Shown: piece by piece, positions 13,289-25,000 of the stretch
Layout: every line of letters begins with the position of its first letter
How positions within the stretch are numbered: the stretch's first letter is position 1
Assembly (NCBI GenBank): GCA_034620365.1
Contig: JAQGEQ010000195.1
Location: 352,316 to 416,315 of the forward strand
Source of the DNA: Pegea sp. RAD2-039
Taxonomy: Eukaryota; Chordata; Thaliacea; Salpida; Salpidae
Reading direction: 5' to 3'
DNA: 64,000 nucleotides
Notes under the pieces: model-generated
What the model saw: the letters and a program-made list of their open reading frames with translations, nothing else
What the model was told of the DNA's origin: nothing
Databases searched by the model: none
Translations under genes and position numbers: made by a program

Positions 13289-15388
13289 ATGTCCATTTTA
13301 ATTCGAATATTTATTTTGTTGCTTATAAACAAACTGTCTGTTGAAAAAGTGATTAATGTAAATAATAGCAAGTTAGAAAACAACCTAAAAACTTTTTGGC
13401 ATGTGACTGACATGCATTTTGATCTATATTATGACTCTTTAAGTGAAGTTTCAGAAGTTTGTCCCTCATCAAATGGGTTTGCAGCAATTAATCCAGGTAC
13501 TTATGGAGATTACAGGTATAAAAATCATTCATAAATTTTTGTAACTTGAAAATAATCTGAAATCTGAAATTTTGATTTAATGAATAAAAAATGTTGTCTT
13601 TGGAAAAAGATTATTATTATATGCTTAGAAACTTATTGACATTATTTTAAACCAGCTAGTAAGCGAATCTTTCTATTATTTTCTTGTTTTAGATGTGATG
13701 CACCTTGGAAACTGATCTTATCAGCAGTAAATGAAATGAAAAGACGTTCCAAAGATCTAGACTTTATAATATGGACTGGGTATTTGAGTTTTATGTTTTA
13801 AGTTTTTGAAAATTCAAGTTTACTAAAAAGCTCTTACGTATATATAATAAACTGACAATTTTTAAATCACAAAATATTAAAGAATTTTAATAATATTTTC
13901 CATTTTAATAAATGATAGAAACTTACATCTACACAATTATAATGTAAATTGTTCTTAGTCAAAACAATTGGATTTTTCAGAGATGACACTCTGCATACAG
14001 ATGATGAGGATAAATATTTAAGTGAAGATTTAGTGATTGAAATAATTGCAAATCAAACTGAGCTTTTGAGAAATAAATTTCCTGGAGTTCCAATCTTTCC
14101 TTCAATCGGAAACCACGACTATCATAAAAAGAATCAGATGCCAGTCGGTGAAAGTTACATTTTGAGTGGTTTAAGTGAAATTTGGTGTCCATTATTACCG
14201 GATGATCAATGTGAACATTTTACAAGAAGTAATTTGATTTCAAAGAAGTTCTTTTTGGTATCTAATATCTAAATTATGTAGCTGGTAGCTATAAAGCAAA
14301 ACTTCCAAATGGAAATGATTTATTGATTTCACTTAATACTGTTATCTGGTATAAAAGTAACCATCTCATAAATGGTTCTGGAGACCCAAATAACCAATTT
14401 AAATGGTTGAATCAAACTTTACACGAAGCAAGAACGTTAAAAGTTAAAGTAAGTTGGTAATAACTAAACCAGCATTATCTGAATTGAAATGAATTTTGTA
14501 GGCTTATATAATTGGACATATACCCCCAGGATATTTTGAGCTAGTCGATGATGTGTATTGGTTATACCCGAAATACAACCAGCAATATATAGATATGATC
14601 GCAGAATACTCTGATGTAGTGAATGGTCAGTTTTTTGGTCATCATCACACGGATTCTTATCGAATGATGTATGATCAAAATCACAAAGCTGTTAGAAATT
14701 ATTAAACTTTTGAAATTGGATTTCAATTGTTTGATATCTTTAGATTGGAACAATATGGATTGCTCCTGGAGTAACTCCTTGGATGACAAATCTTCCAGGA
14801 GTAGTGGATGGAGCAAATAATCCTGGAATTCGACTGTTTACTCATGATGTCACCACTTTACAGCCAAAAGTAAAAAGATTTTTATTACAAATTATTGACT
14901 CAAAATAATAAAATTTATTTGATTTATATTTAAAGTAATTTACAATTTATTAAATCCAGAAGATATTTTTCAAATCTTTATCAGATAATTTTGATTATTT
15001 TTAGGATTATATTCAGTACTATCTTGACTTAGAAGAAGCAAATATAAAAAACGAAGCCTCTTGGCAAGTTGAATATCAGGCAAGTACTTCATTTAATCTG
15101 ATTGATATTAGTTTAAACTCGATGGAGTCACTCACATCACAGCTTCAAGCTGATGTCACTTCTAACTCTGAATTGATTCAAATGTTTGCTCGATTTAATT
15201 CAGTATCTTATGTTACAACTGAATGTGATTTGAAATGTAGAAGGCAACATATCTGTGCAATTGTAAACGTCAATTCTGATTCTTATCAAAAATGTATTTC
15301 TGCAGCAAATTTTTCGATTTATCGAAGTTTTAAAACCTTTTTCACTTTTGGGGTTTCATCTTTAGTCTTTTTTATACTTCATAAATAA
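13289..15388 (+). CDS. Acid sphingomyelinase-like phosphodiesterase (SMPDL3 type)
   Basis: Secreted or surface-anchored calcineurin-like metallophosphoesterase; relatives hydrolyse nucleotide or lipid phosphoesters in lysosomes or outside the cell. Exons 13289-13515, 13693-13779, 13981-14228, 14282-14448, 14502-14690, 14744-14869 and 15005-15388 total 1428 bases in frame (475 residues), normal for the family. The start gives a signal peptide (MSILIRIFILLLINK). Metal-site motifs are all present: HVTDMHFD, TGDD (formed across a splice), GNHD, GHIPPG and GHHHTD; IAPGVTPW and the Cys-rich C-terminal part (ECDLKCRRQHICAI) also fit. The extreme C-terminus is hydrophobic (FFTFGVSSLVFFILHK), which suggests a GPI-anchor signal or membrane tail, as in SMPDL3B. 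One intron is only 53 bases (14229-14281). An AATAAA overlaps the stop codon. Confidence 0.9.
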
Positions 15389-18034
15389 ATACGTTGATTA
15401 AAAATAGTTAGATTGAATTAAATATAAAGAAACAATAACATCTTGATAACATTGTAATATATTCTTGTATCTTATATGATAATAATACTGCTTTCACTTT
15501 TGCATCTCAAAATTTCTAAATTATTAAATAAACTTCTCAACTTATTAAGTTTTTTGAAATCATTTTATAAAATGTTAGTAATTTATAATTATAACATTAA
15601 AGGATAAATCTTTATGAGACTTTTATTATTGAATATAAGTCTAAATAAAATATCCAAATCAAATATAAAACTTTATTGCTTATCGATTAGTCACATATAC
15701 ATAACAGTCAAAAATATTTTGATAAAAATTGTTATCTTAAAGGAACAGAGAAATGTATTTTTCAAGCAATTATTTGTAAGAAATAGTTTTTAAAATTTAT
15801 CCATTTACTAAATATATAAATGAATGTTTCTATTCAATCAAAAATATTCCAATTTTAAAATAGGTTTTGATAACAGGAACTTTATTCAAATAAATAAAAC
15901 ATTACTATAAATATGTCAATAATAAACTAAAAAGCTAATAAGAAAATAAATGATCAAAATCAGTGGAAAACTCTATTGAGCTTAGATAAATTGTTCAAGT
16001 CTTTAATAATGTTGTAACTAATATCGAACTACATTTAAGAATAAGAAACTATAATTAGTTTGTCTCAAATAAATATTTGTTTAAAAATTTGTTCTAAAGT
16101 AAAATTAAAATAGTGTATTTATAAGTTTTTATAAAAGTGCCACACAGACGTATATGGTCAATTAAATAAATTTGGATTTCATAATTATATTTCATTTTCT
16201 TTAAATGTTTAACTAAAATTTAACAAATATTTCTTACAAAATTTAAAAATAAAAGTGTTACCGAAGTATAAAACTTTTCTAAACTTTTAAACAAACTTAA
16301 ATATATTTGTATGTTACGACGATTAGAATAAAAACTTTAATAACACCCAGTAGATTAACAACCTTTTTTTAATCGGGTAATTACAGCTTGAAACCTTTTT
16401 AAAACAAATTCTTTGTAGATATCTTTAAAAATTGAATTAAAAGATACGATGTTGACAAGTCATATACTAGATTTTTATTTTCTTTAACTCACTTTATTGC
16501 ATTTTTTATAATTCTAAACTGTTTTATACCAATGCCCTGTTATGTTTCGATTTTTGCACATTTATTATGTTGATATTTGAGATATTTTTTACAGTGACTT
16601 TGTGATGGTTTGCTTTAAGAGTTGTATGATGAGCAGCCGCGGGCGAAATAAATAAGTTATTAGAAAATTTTAACAGTCCTTGAAATAAATTCTAGTAGTT
16701 AATAAGTATTAATAAAAGCTCTATTTCCTATTTAATATCAAAGCTTGATATTGTAAAAGTAAAATCTTTTTTTTACAAAAATTATTTTATTTTGTAAGAT
16801 TTCTATGTCAGAAATAGTTAAGAATTACTGAATAGGAGGCTAGTAATTAAATCACCAACAAACAGACTCCTAAATCTTTAAGTACAAGTCTTATTTAAAA
16901 ATCTATATGAAAAAATATATGAAAAAAATGTTGGGTATCAATAATTGCTTTTGTATTTTGTAATTGTATCAAGTTACCAAACTGACTAATACTTATCATT
17001 CCCTTCAGCTTCATTATCGTAAACAGAATTTAAATTAGTTTAATTACAACTACAGCTGAACAAAACGAACAAAATTATGTTTTAAACAAACTTAAATAGT
17101 ACAAAGATTTCTATTGTGAAACCTTATAGTATTAAAGTATTTTTATTGAAAGTTGTTATACAAACTTTGTTGTTCTAATGCTATTATAAGAGTTTTTTTA
17201 ACTAAAATAATTATACATGATGATTTTTTAACTTTAAAGTTCTTAAGTGATATGATTTGAAAGTAAATCTATATATAAATAAAATCATTTAAACTTTTCA
17301 TAGGTTCAAGAAATTATATATTGGTAAACAAACTAGCTATCTTATTGGTATATAAAATTATCTTGTAAATTCAAAATTAGTTAACTAGATTTTAATTAAA
17401 ACTATTATTTCATAATACTTATAAAAGATACATTTTCATTGAAGTTGTTTTATTTAATATTTTTTAATTAAGATTTTAGAATTAGGATTAATAATTAAAA
17501 AAAGATATTTATTGTATTTACTATCAGCATAAAATTTGTACATTTTTCTACTGATTTCTAAAGATTTTTTTCTATAATGAATTATTAAGTTTAATAAATT
17601 AAATTTATTTCAAAGATGTAGAAGCAACAAATACCTTCAATCTTTTCTTAGCATTAATTTGTTTAAGGAAGCTGGTAATATAACAACTTATAAATTAAAT
17701 TTGATAACTATTTAATGCTTTTATTATCTTGTTTCAAAACTAAGTTAAGTTTTATTTAATTATTCGAGTTTATTGTAAAAAATTAAAACATTTGTAAGAA
17801 AAGATTAAATAATTGAACCACTCTCAAATGACAATAAAAGTTTTTTTTTGTTTACAGAACCCGTAAGTTTGGATATGTAGATAGTAAAAACGATATCTTT
17901 AATACAAAATTAATAAAAGATTTAGTAATTTTTATTAAGCCTTAAACAGGAAATTGTTAAGTAGGTAAAACACAATTTTGAAAAGCTAACTTATTGTGCA
18001 GCTAAAATTCACGAAAAAAGCAACACGGTAATCG
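15389..18034. other. AT-rich intergenic sequence, no gene seen
   Basis: About 2.6 kb with no supportable reading frame, RNA gene or repeat. It separates the phosphodiesterase gene from the U1 snRNA cluster. Confidence 0.5.
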
Positions 18035-18105
18035 TGACGTCACTTGGACCCGCAAATACAAAACTTAAAAGAGTTTATAAATAACAGCAAATCGCTGTGA
18101 AAAGC
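18035..18105 (+). promoter_or_regulatory. U1 snRNA promoter, copy 1
   Basis: The block from -71 to -1 is almost identical to the one before copy 3. It holds TGACGTCACTTGGACCCGC at -71, probably serving as or overlapping the proximal sequence element, and TATAAATA at -30 (18076-18083). The preserved spacing is direct sequence evidence; the promoter role is inference. Confidence 0.7.
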
Positions 18106-18270
18106 ATACTTACCTGACGGAGGTCGAACGGTGATCAGGAAGACCGTTGGCCCAGGGCGAGGTCTGTTCATTGCACTGCGATCAGATTGACCCTTGCGAT
18201 TGTTCCAAATGTGAATAACTCGGCCGTGCAATTTCTTACATGGGGCTATGCGTTCGCGCAGGCCCCTCTC
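18106..18270 (+). ncRNA. U1 spliceosomal snRNA, copy 1 (divergent type)
   Basis: 165 nt. The RNA begins with the canonical 5' splice-site pairing sequence ATACTTACCTG. Stem-loop I is kept (AACGGT pairs with ACCGTT), with loop GATCAGGAAG. The U1A-type loop ATTGCACTGC, the segment CCCAGGGCGAGG and a 3' hairpin GCGTTCGCGC are recognisable. Two spots depart from family consensus: the U1-70K loop normally reads GATCA(C/T)GAAG, and the Sm site AATTTGTGG is replaced by AATTTCTTACA. It could be a working species-specific variant or a divergent paralogue. A reading frame on the opposite strand here is only a shadow. Confidence 0.92.
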
Positions 18271-18994
18271 TTTTACTCCATCAAAAAGCCTCCCAAAACT
18301 ATTCAAGTTTGACGAGCAGCTAGAAATTTAATATCTTGTCCGATATTGTCGATATCTTTAAACTGAATTTTGCTGAGTTTTATTTTGTAACTAGTTTCTT
18401 ATAAAATTGCTTAATAAAAAGTTCCGCTTTATTATGTTTATAAAGAAACCCTTCTAACAATATCCACAAGAATACTTTGTATATGTGATGTCATACTTAT
18501 AGAAAGACGCCTTATTTTTGTTGATGTTTCAAAACAAAATAAAGGTATACAATTTTTTGACTAGTTTTAATTATCAAACCAACCTGAAAGTTACTTATAT
18601 ATGTGTAAGGTTAGTTTGAATCTATCATAAGTTATTTAAATGTAACATCAACTGTAATGAAAGATTAAATCAAATTTTTCTTTGATTTGAATAAATTCTG
18701 AAACCCAAACTTAATTAAAATCAAAGAAATATTCAAACAATTTTTGCTAAACAATTTATAAGCTAAGAATTTTTTCCGATTTGTTGAAGCTTTTAAAAAA
18801 TTAGCTAATAATTAATTAACTTATAGCCTAATGACAAATTTTGTTAAATAATAATTTAAATTCGTTGGTTTACAATCGATTGTAAAAAAAAGAAAATTCT
18901 AGAAAGTGTATGATAAAAATTTTCAAATTTCCCGTGTCACCACAAACACTAAAACTTAACTTAATTAATATAAACGCGCAGCAACAGCATGAGT

Positions 18995-19157
18995 AAACTT
19001 ACTTGGCAGTGACTACACCATGATCATGAAGGTGGTGGGTCCGGGGAGTGGTTTCTTTCATTGCACTTCGATTGAAACTACCTCCGCGATTGACTCAAAT
19101 GTAGTCAACTCGGCTGTGCAATTTGTGGGGGTGGGACTGCGTACGCGCTTTCCCCTT
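18995..19157 (+). ncRNA. U1 spliceosomal snRNA, copy 2 (variant 5' end)
   Basis: About 163 nt. This copy keeps a consensus U1-70K loop (GATCATGAAG), a U1A loop (ATTGCACTTC), the classical Sm site AATTTGTGG and a UNCG-type 3' hairpin (GCGTACGCGC). Its 5' end is altered: AAACTTACTTG instead of ATACTTACCTG, so the base facing the last exon nucleotide is T rather than C and the RNA should favour exons ending in A. TATAAA lies at -26 (18969-18974), and the upstream GTCACC...CACAAACACTAAAACTTAA resembles the promoters of the other two copies. Confidence 0.9.
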
Positions 19158-19410
19158 CTTTATAAAAGCTAATGCTGCGGCGTCCATAGAGCACGAAATG
19201 TTCGAAATAAAAGTTTATTTCTGTTGTTGCTTTTGGATGTACTCAATAAAAAAATTGCATTGAATGTATCTAAATTTGAACATGTTAAGATTAATATTAA
19301 ATCAGGCAATTTTAAATGATTTAGAGACCAACCTTTCTTAAAACAAATGTCGAAACGTAGATAATACTATAAAAAAAGGTATTCATCATAAAAAACTTTA
19401 CAAAATATAG

Positions 19411-19481
19411 TGACGTCACTTGGACCCGCAAACACAAAACTTAAAAAAGTTTATAAATAACAGCAAATCGCTGTGAAAAGC
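19411..19481 (+). promoter_or_regulatory. U1 snRNA promoter, copy 3
   Basis: Matches the copy 1 promoter with the same element order and spacing: TGACGTCACTTGGACCCGC from -71 and TATAAATA at -30 (19452-19459). Similarity begins abruptly near this TGACGTCA, which suggests the duplicated unit is promoter plus gene. Confidence 0.7.
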
Positions 19482-19646
19482 ATACTTACCTGACGAAGGT
19501 TAAACGGTGATCAAGAAGACCGTTGGCCCAGGGCGAGGTCTGTTCATTGCACTGCGATCAGATTGACCCTTGCGATTATTCCAAATGTGAATAACTCGGT
19601 CGTGCAATTTCTTACATGGGGCTATGCGTTCGCGCAGGCCCCTCTC
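19482..19646 (+). ncRNA. U1 spliceosomal snRNA, copy 3 (divergent type)
   Basis: 165 nt, nearly identical to copy 1, with a canonical ATACTTACCTG 5' end and the same unusual Sm region AATTTCTTACA. Differences from copy 1 respect structure: in stem I a C becomes T, which still pairs with G, while the loop changes to GATCAAGAAG. That pattern suggests selection on the fold rather than free decay. It probably arose by a recent tandem duplication. Confidence 0.91.
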
Positions 19647-22076
19647 CTTTAACCAATTAAAATCTTTGATGTGTAATCATATTACAATGAGCATTCCCAT
19701 GCTCTTGGTGACAACTTCCCTATTGGGAATAGCTCACTAAAGTAGGAGATTTGGAGGCTTATATCTCACTTATTAATAACTTCTAATAAGGTTACCGCCA
19801 ACATTTTTTCATCACTCACAAATGTAGAGTGTGAAAAGTAGAATTTAGTTTAATATTCACAATTAAATATTTTTAATGAGGCTAAATATTAATTTTTTTG
19901 CTTTTATTAACGTTCATTTGAACTTGAAATCTAATAAATTATTAGAATCCTCTCAAAAAAATCAGTTTGTAACTTCAAGATATTTTATAATTTGAAGAAT
20001 TTGTTATTTGAATTTTAAGAAATTAATTTTAGCATTTTGTTAATAGCTTAGAATCAAAAGATGACATTAATAAGACAGAAAATAAAATAAAAAAATACTT
20101 TTAAAATGAATAAAAAACTTTAAAAAAAAAGTTTGGGGGTTAAAATCATTTAAAAAATAAAATCAGTTTTTGTTTGAAAATGCCAAAAAATGTTTTATGA
20201 AAGGAAAAATCTTTAGTAACAAATTTTGTCACTCTATTATTATTTATTTATATGTGATATATAAAATGTTATATATATACATTATAATTACTTCTAGCTA
20301 CTTCTTTTAACTATTATAGTTTATTTGCAGCAGTTATTTTTGATAACTCACTTGAGAATTTATTATTAAAAAATTTAATTCTTCAATTTCCTGAACTTTT
20401 AAAAGATTAGCCATTGTTTTTTAATTAAAAAAAATAGTTAAGTCGCAAATTGCTTTTGCTTCTGAAATTTTGATTGTGATTTATAAAGGTTTATTCAAAA
20501 AAACGATTTCGGTTGTCATCTTTTTCATTCTGTTTATTTTTACTTAAAAACAAAAAAACTTATATTATTTAGTAAACTATATTTTTTTGTTTACCAACTA
20601 TTTTTGTAGATTTATATTTCAGTGGACTCAGAACAAGCAATTTTTAAAACACATCCGGCTTATCCTTCATGCACAATGGATACTTCAGTGATTGATTATC
20701 ATTTGATCCGTCTTTTCAAGTAATTTTGATGATTTTAGAATTTACTTTCAGCATTTGTGATTTTAGTTTCATTTTTAACAATAATATTGAAATAATTTTT
20801 TTTCAAATTTATTTTATATTTTTCAGTGGTTATATTTTGTGACATTAGCCAAAGATCTTGGAAATGATCATTTAAGAGTTGGAGAAACTAAACAAGATTA
20901 TATCCTGTTTAAAAAGTAGAGTAAATCAGTTTTAAACTATGATAGATTTTAAAGCTTTAGCTTTATATTGTCGCAGTTTAAATTGACTTAAATGCTTCCT
21001 TAATGAATAAATAGAAATTCTATATTTTATTGAAATATATTTTTAGGTTATCAGTACTATATAAATTATAATCAGCTTGATTAGTCATTAATCATTTAGT
21101 TATATCATTAAGATGGTTATTATGAAATACACTATACTAATTGCAAACATATTAAGAAATTATCACATATAAATTTAGACATCGATTTAGATTTCAAATT
21201 TTATATAATGAAAACTATGGTCAAAATTTGTAGATAAAATAAGATTTTTGTAATCACAATCTATTTGTTTTCTAATTTTGCTCGCTTCTGTTATTCTTTG
21301 AGAGTTAAAAAACGTATTTTTTACTTTTTTGGAAACAATTTTAAGTTATTTATCCTAATACATCGAATAAGAAAGTTTACTCATTTAAAAAATGTTTGTT
21401 TAAGTTACAAAAAATGATTAAGTTTTTTTTTCAATCTAGTAATTTATTTAAACTGTAATAATTTTAAAAGACAACAAAATTTCCATAAACAAAACAAAAA
21501 AACAAAAAAACTGTAAAAAGCCATTTTAGGTTTATTTACTTCGTAGTTGATTCTCAACTTTTTAATCTAAAGTTTTCGTTTTTAATGTTTTTATTGAATA
21601 ATTTTTTATCATGATTAAAAGAAATTTATTTGAACTCCCCAGAAAATTTTAAATATTTCTTTTAAGATATAAAAATATTCATAGTATTTCAGTTTTTACT
21701 TTAAATACTATTTTAGTATCAAATTGATGTATTTTGAATGAAGTTGATATTTAATGTTTTATAAAATATAAAAAATTATAATTATAATAAATTGAAATTT
21801 ACATTTTAAAGATATTAAAATAATTACAGAGAAGTTTGGTTGAATTATTTCATATGGAATGTCTTCATCAACTTTATCATTTTTAATTTGATCTGTTTAT
21901 TTTTTTCCAATTCTTTTTGTTGTTTATAGTTTTGTTTACCATTTTTTTATTTTTGGAAATATTTTATTTCATTTTAATATTTCTAAGTTTTCAGTTTGAA
22001 TTATTTTTTACTACAAATTTGAAAATATTTTAGTTGATTTTTAATTTTTAGCATGATCTTTTAACACTATCATCAA
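19647..22076. other. Intergenic region before the kinesin gene
   Basis: Mostly AT-rich. 19700-19850 is somewhat less AT-rich, but I recognise no RNA in it. A pair of possible exons at 20623-20919 is listed separately. An acceptor-like TTTTTAG just before 22050 suggests the kinesin start codon may sit in a second exon after a 5' untranslated exon upstream. Confidence 0.4.
20623..20919 (+). other. Two possible exons of an unknown gene
   Basis: A segment 20623-20719 is bounded by TTTCAG and GTAATT, and a second starts after TTTTTCAG at 20827. Joined in one frame they read DSEQAIFKTHPAYPSC ... HLIRLFNGYIL and stop; the second segment alone, in another frame, is open as WLYFVTLAKDLGNDHLRVGE to TAG at 20917. 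I do not recognise either and found no upstream partner exons. They may be chance open segments or part of a kinesin leader. Confidence 0.2.
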
Positions 22077-25000
22077 ATGGATGAAGATTTCTCAAATGTA
22101 AGAGTTGCAGTTAGGATAAGACCTCAAGTTGCTCGTGAAAGAATCCAACAAAGTAGAATTTGTACATTCGTCACAGATGGTGAACCTCAAATCACATTAG
22201 GGAAAGATAAAGCATTTACATATGATCATGTGTTTGATATGACAACAAACCAAACGACTTTTTACTCAACTTGTGTTCATCATTTGATTCAAAGCAGTTT
22301 TAGTGGTTATAATGCGACTATTTTGGCTTATGGACAAACTGGTGCTGGCAAAACTTATACAATGGGCACAACTTTTGATAATTCAACTCCAGAGCAACTA
22401 GGAATTATTCCAAGAGCTGTAAATCATCTCTTCGATGAGATTGCATCGCGAAGTGATGACGTCACTTTCTCTGTGTCCGTTCAGTTTATGGAGCTGTACA
22501 ATGATGACGTCATCGATTTGCTTGACTCGTCACGCGTCAGTGGTCAGCGAGCAAAATTGAAAATTCACGAAGACGCGAACGGTGATATTCAAATTGCTGG
22601 GATTACTAATCGCAGCATCAAAGAGGCGCGAGAAGCTCTAGAATTTCTTCGGGAAGGTGCCCTCAATCGAAGTACAGCTGCAACTGCAATGAACGCTGAA
22701 AGCTCGCGATCTCACGCGATTTTTTCGCTACACGTCATTCAACAGTCGATGACGTCACAACTTTCCGCTAAACTTCATTTCACTGATTTAGCCGGAAGTG
22801 AAAGATTGAAACGGACGCAAGCGACCGGAAGTCGGCTTCGCGAAGGGGTTTCAATCAACTGTGGACTCCTAGCCCTTGGCAACGTCATAAGCGCGCTTGG
22901 TGACGTCACAAAACGCAGTACTCACGTTCCTTATCGGGATTCGAAGTTGACACGAGTTTTACAAGACTCTTTGGGTGGGAACAGCCGGACTCTGATGGTG
23001 GCTTGTATCTCTCCTTCTGACGTGGATTTTATGGAGACACTAAGCACCTTGAAATACGCGAATCGCGCTCGCAACATCCGGAACAAAATCGTCGTTAATC
23101 AAGACTCGAACAGCAAACAAATCGAACAATTGCGCCAACAAGTGGCCAGCTTGCAACTTCAGCTCACTCATTGTCGATCTGTAGAAGGCGTAGGTGATTA
23201 TGACGTCATTCGAGAACGCGAGATGCTAGCAGATGAGAGTAGAGAGCTGAGATTAAAGTTAAAAGTGTTACAAGAGACAAATGCAGCTTTGAAGAAGCAA
23301 GTTGTGGTTGCTAGGTTACAAGAGAGTGAAATAGGAGGCTCAATTGATGAAATGGTGAAAGGATACATCGAAGAAATAGAAGATTTGAGAAGTAAGTTAA
23401 TCGAGAGTGAATCGATGTGTTCCGTCTTGAAGTCCAAGACAACAACTACTCTGGAATCGATGGGGAAGCCTCAGACCCCTTTGATGAATGTTTTGTTGCA
23501 AGCCAAGAAAGATATTGAAACGATTGAATATAAAAAACAGAATTCTCATAAAAAATGTGATGTTGTCATTACTGATGACGTCACAGATGATGATGTATTA
23601 GATGATGTGGAAGATGATATAGTTTATGATGAGGTCTTGGATGATAAAGATGAAGAAGAGCTTGCTAAATTATCAGAAGAAGTTAACATCAAGCAGAAGT
23701 TGGTTGATCAGTTAGAGTCGTTGCAGAAGAGGCTGGCTGGGATGCAGATACAATATGAAGAGAAGCTGAAGTTGATGTCAGATAAGATCAAGATCACTGA
23801 AAGTGAAAGAGATAAGATCTTAGAGAGTTTGGATTCAAAAAAAGAAGCGGAGAAAATTGATAAAGTTAGAGAGAGTTACAGTAAAAAGCTTGGCTTGATG
23901 AAAAGCGAGTTGAAAAAATTAAAAGAGGCTGAAAGAAATCATCAGAAAGTTCTTCAAGAGCGGAGCAAGAATGTTGTTCAGTTGAAGACACTGAAGTCAG
24001 AGTTGGCTAGGTTGAAGCAGTCTAAGGAGCAACTAGATAAGAAGATGAGAGAAGGAGAAAAGAGGAGTCGCGTCCAATCGATGAAGACATCGAAAGAGAT
24101 GATGATGTTGAAGACGAGTCATGTAAAGAAGATCTATGAGATTAAAAGATTGGAAAATACGAATAAGCAAAAAGATTTCCTGATGTCAAAAAAAATAAAG
24201 GAAATTGAACATCTTAGGAGTAGTCTGAAGAGGATTCAGAAAGAGCAAAATAAGATCAGAGGAAGACATTCTTTTAGTGGTGGAAATCGAAAAGAAGATT
24301 TCGAAATTGGAGCAAAGAATGTTTGGAGCTTGATCGAGAAGCAACTAAGAGAGGTAGAAGTGAAGAATGCAACAGTTGCTTCAATCGAACGGAGGATGAA
24401 GACTCTGTTAGACTCCAGGGATGATTTAAATAATCAGAAGAAGAGTTTAGAAGATACTTGTGCTGAAGATGAAGAAGCAATTGAAGCAAATTTAGATTTT
24501 GTTGAAAGTCAGCTTCAACAAAGCCAGATGGAGGTGATGCAGTTAGAAAAAAGTTGCTCAAATACTGATCAGATCTTGCAAATAATCAGTTCTTGTTCAT
24601 CAATTCCAGTTTCTAATTACATTTCAGTCAATTTGATGACAAAATTAGTTGAGAAGTTTACATCAGAAGCAATCAATTGTGAAAGAATTAAAGATTTTGA
24701 ATCAAAATTGAAATCAAGTGAAGAATCTTTTCAAAAAGCTCAACAATTAATTGAATGTTTACTTGAAACAAAACCCAAAACTTTTGATCATTCCTCTGAG
24801 ACTTCAAGTGAAACATCTCCAGATGATCCTCCTCTACATCTCTTCACAAAGACTGATCATCAAGATCACATGACAGCTAGTAGGTCTCGCCTAAAGATGT
24901 CCAAAACATCCACCAAAGATCTTCTTAATATTAAAGATGATCACTTCAAACGAAGAGGATCAATGAGACTTCGAATTGATAAAACTCTCGACCAACAAAG

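Noticed and set aside
18040-18306. 88-codon minus-strand reading frame
   Set aside because: It lies antisense to U1 snRNA copy 1 and its promoter; the conserved signal is the RNA.
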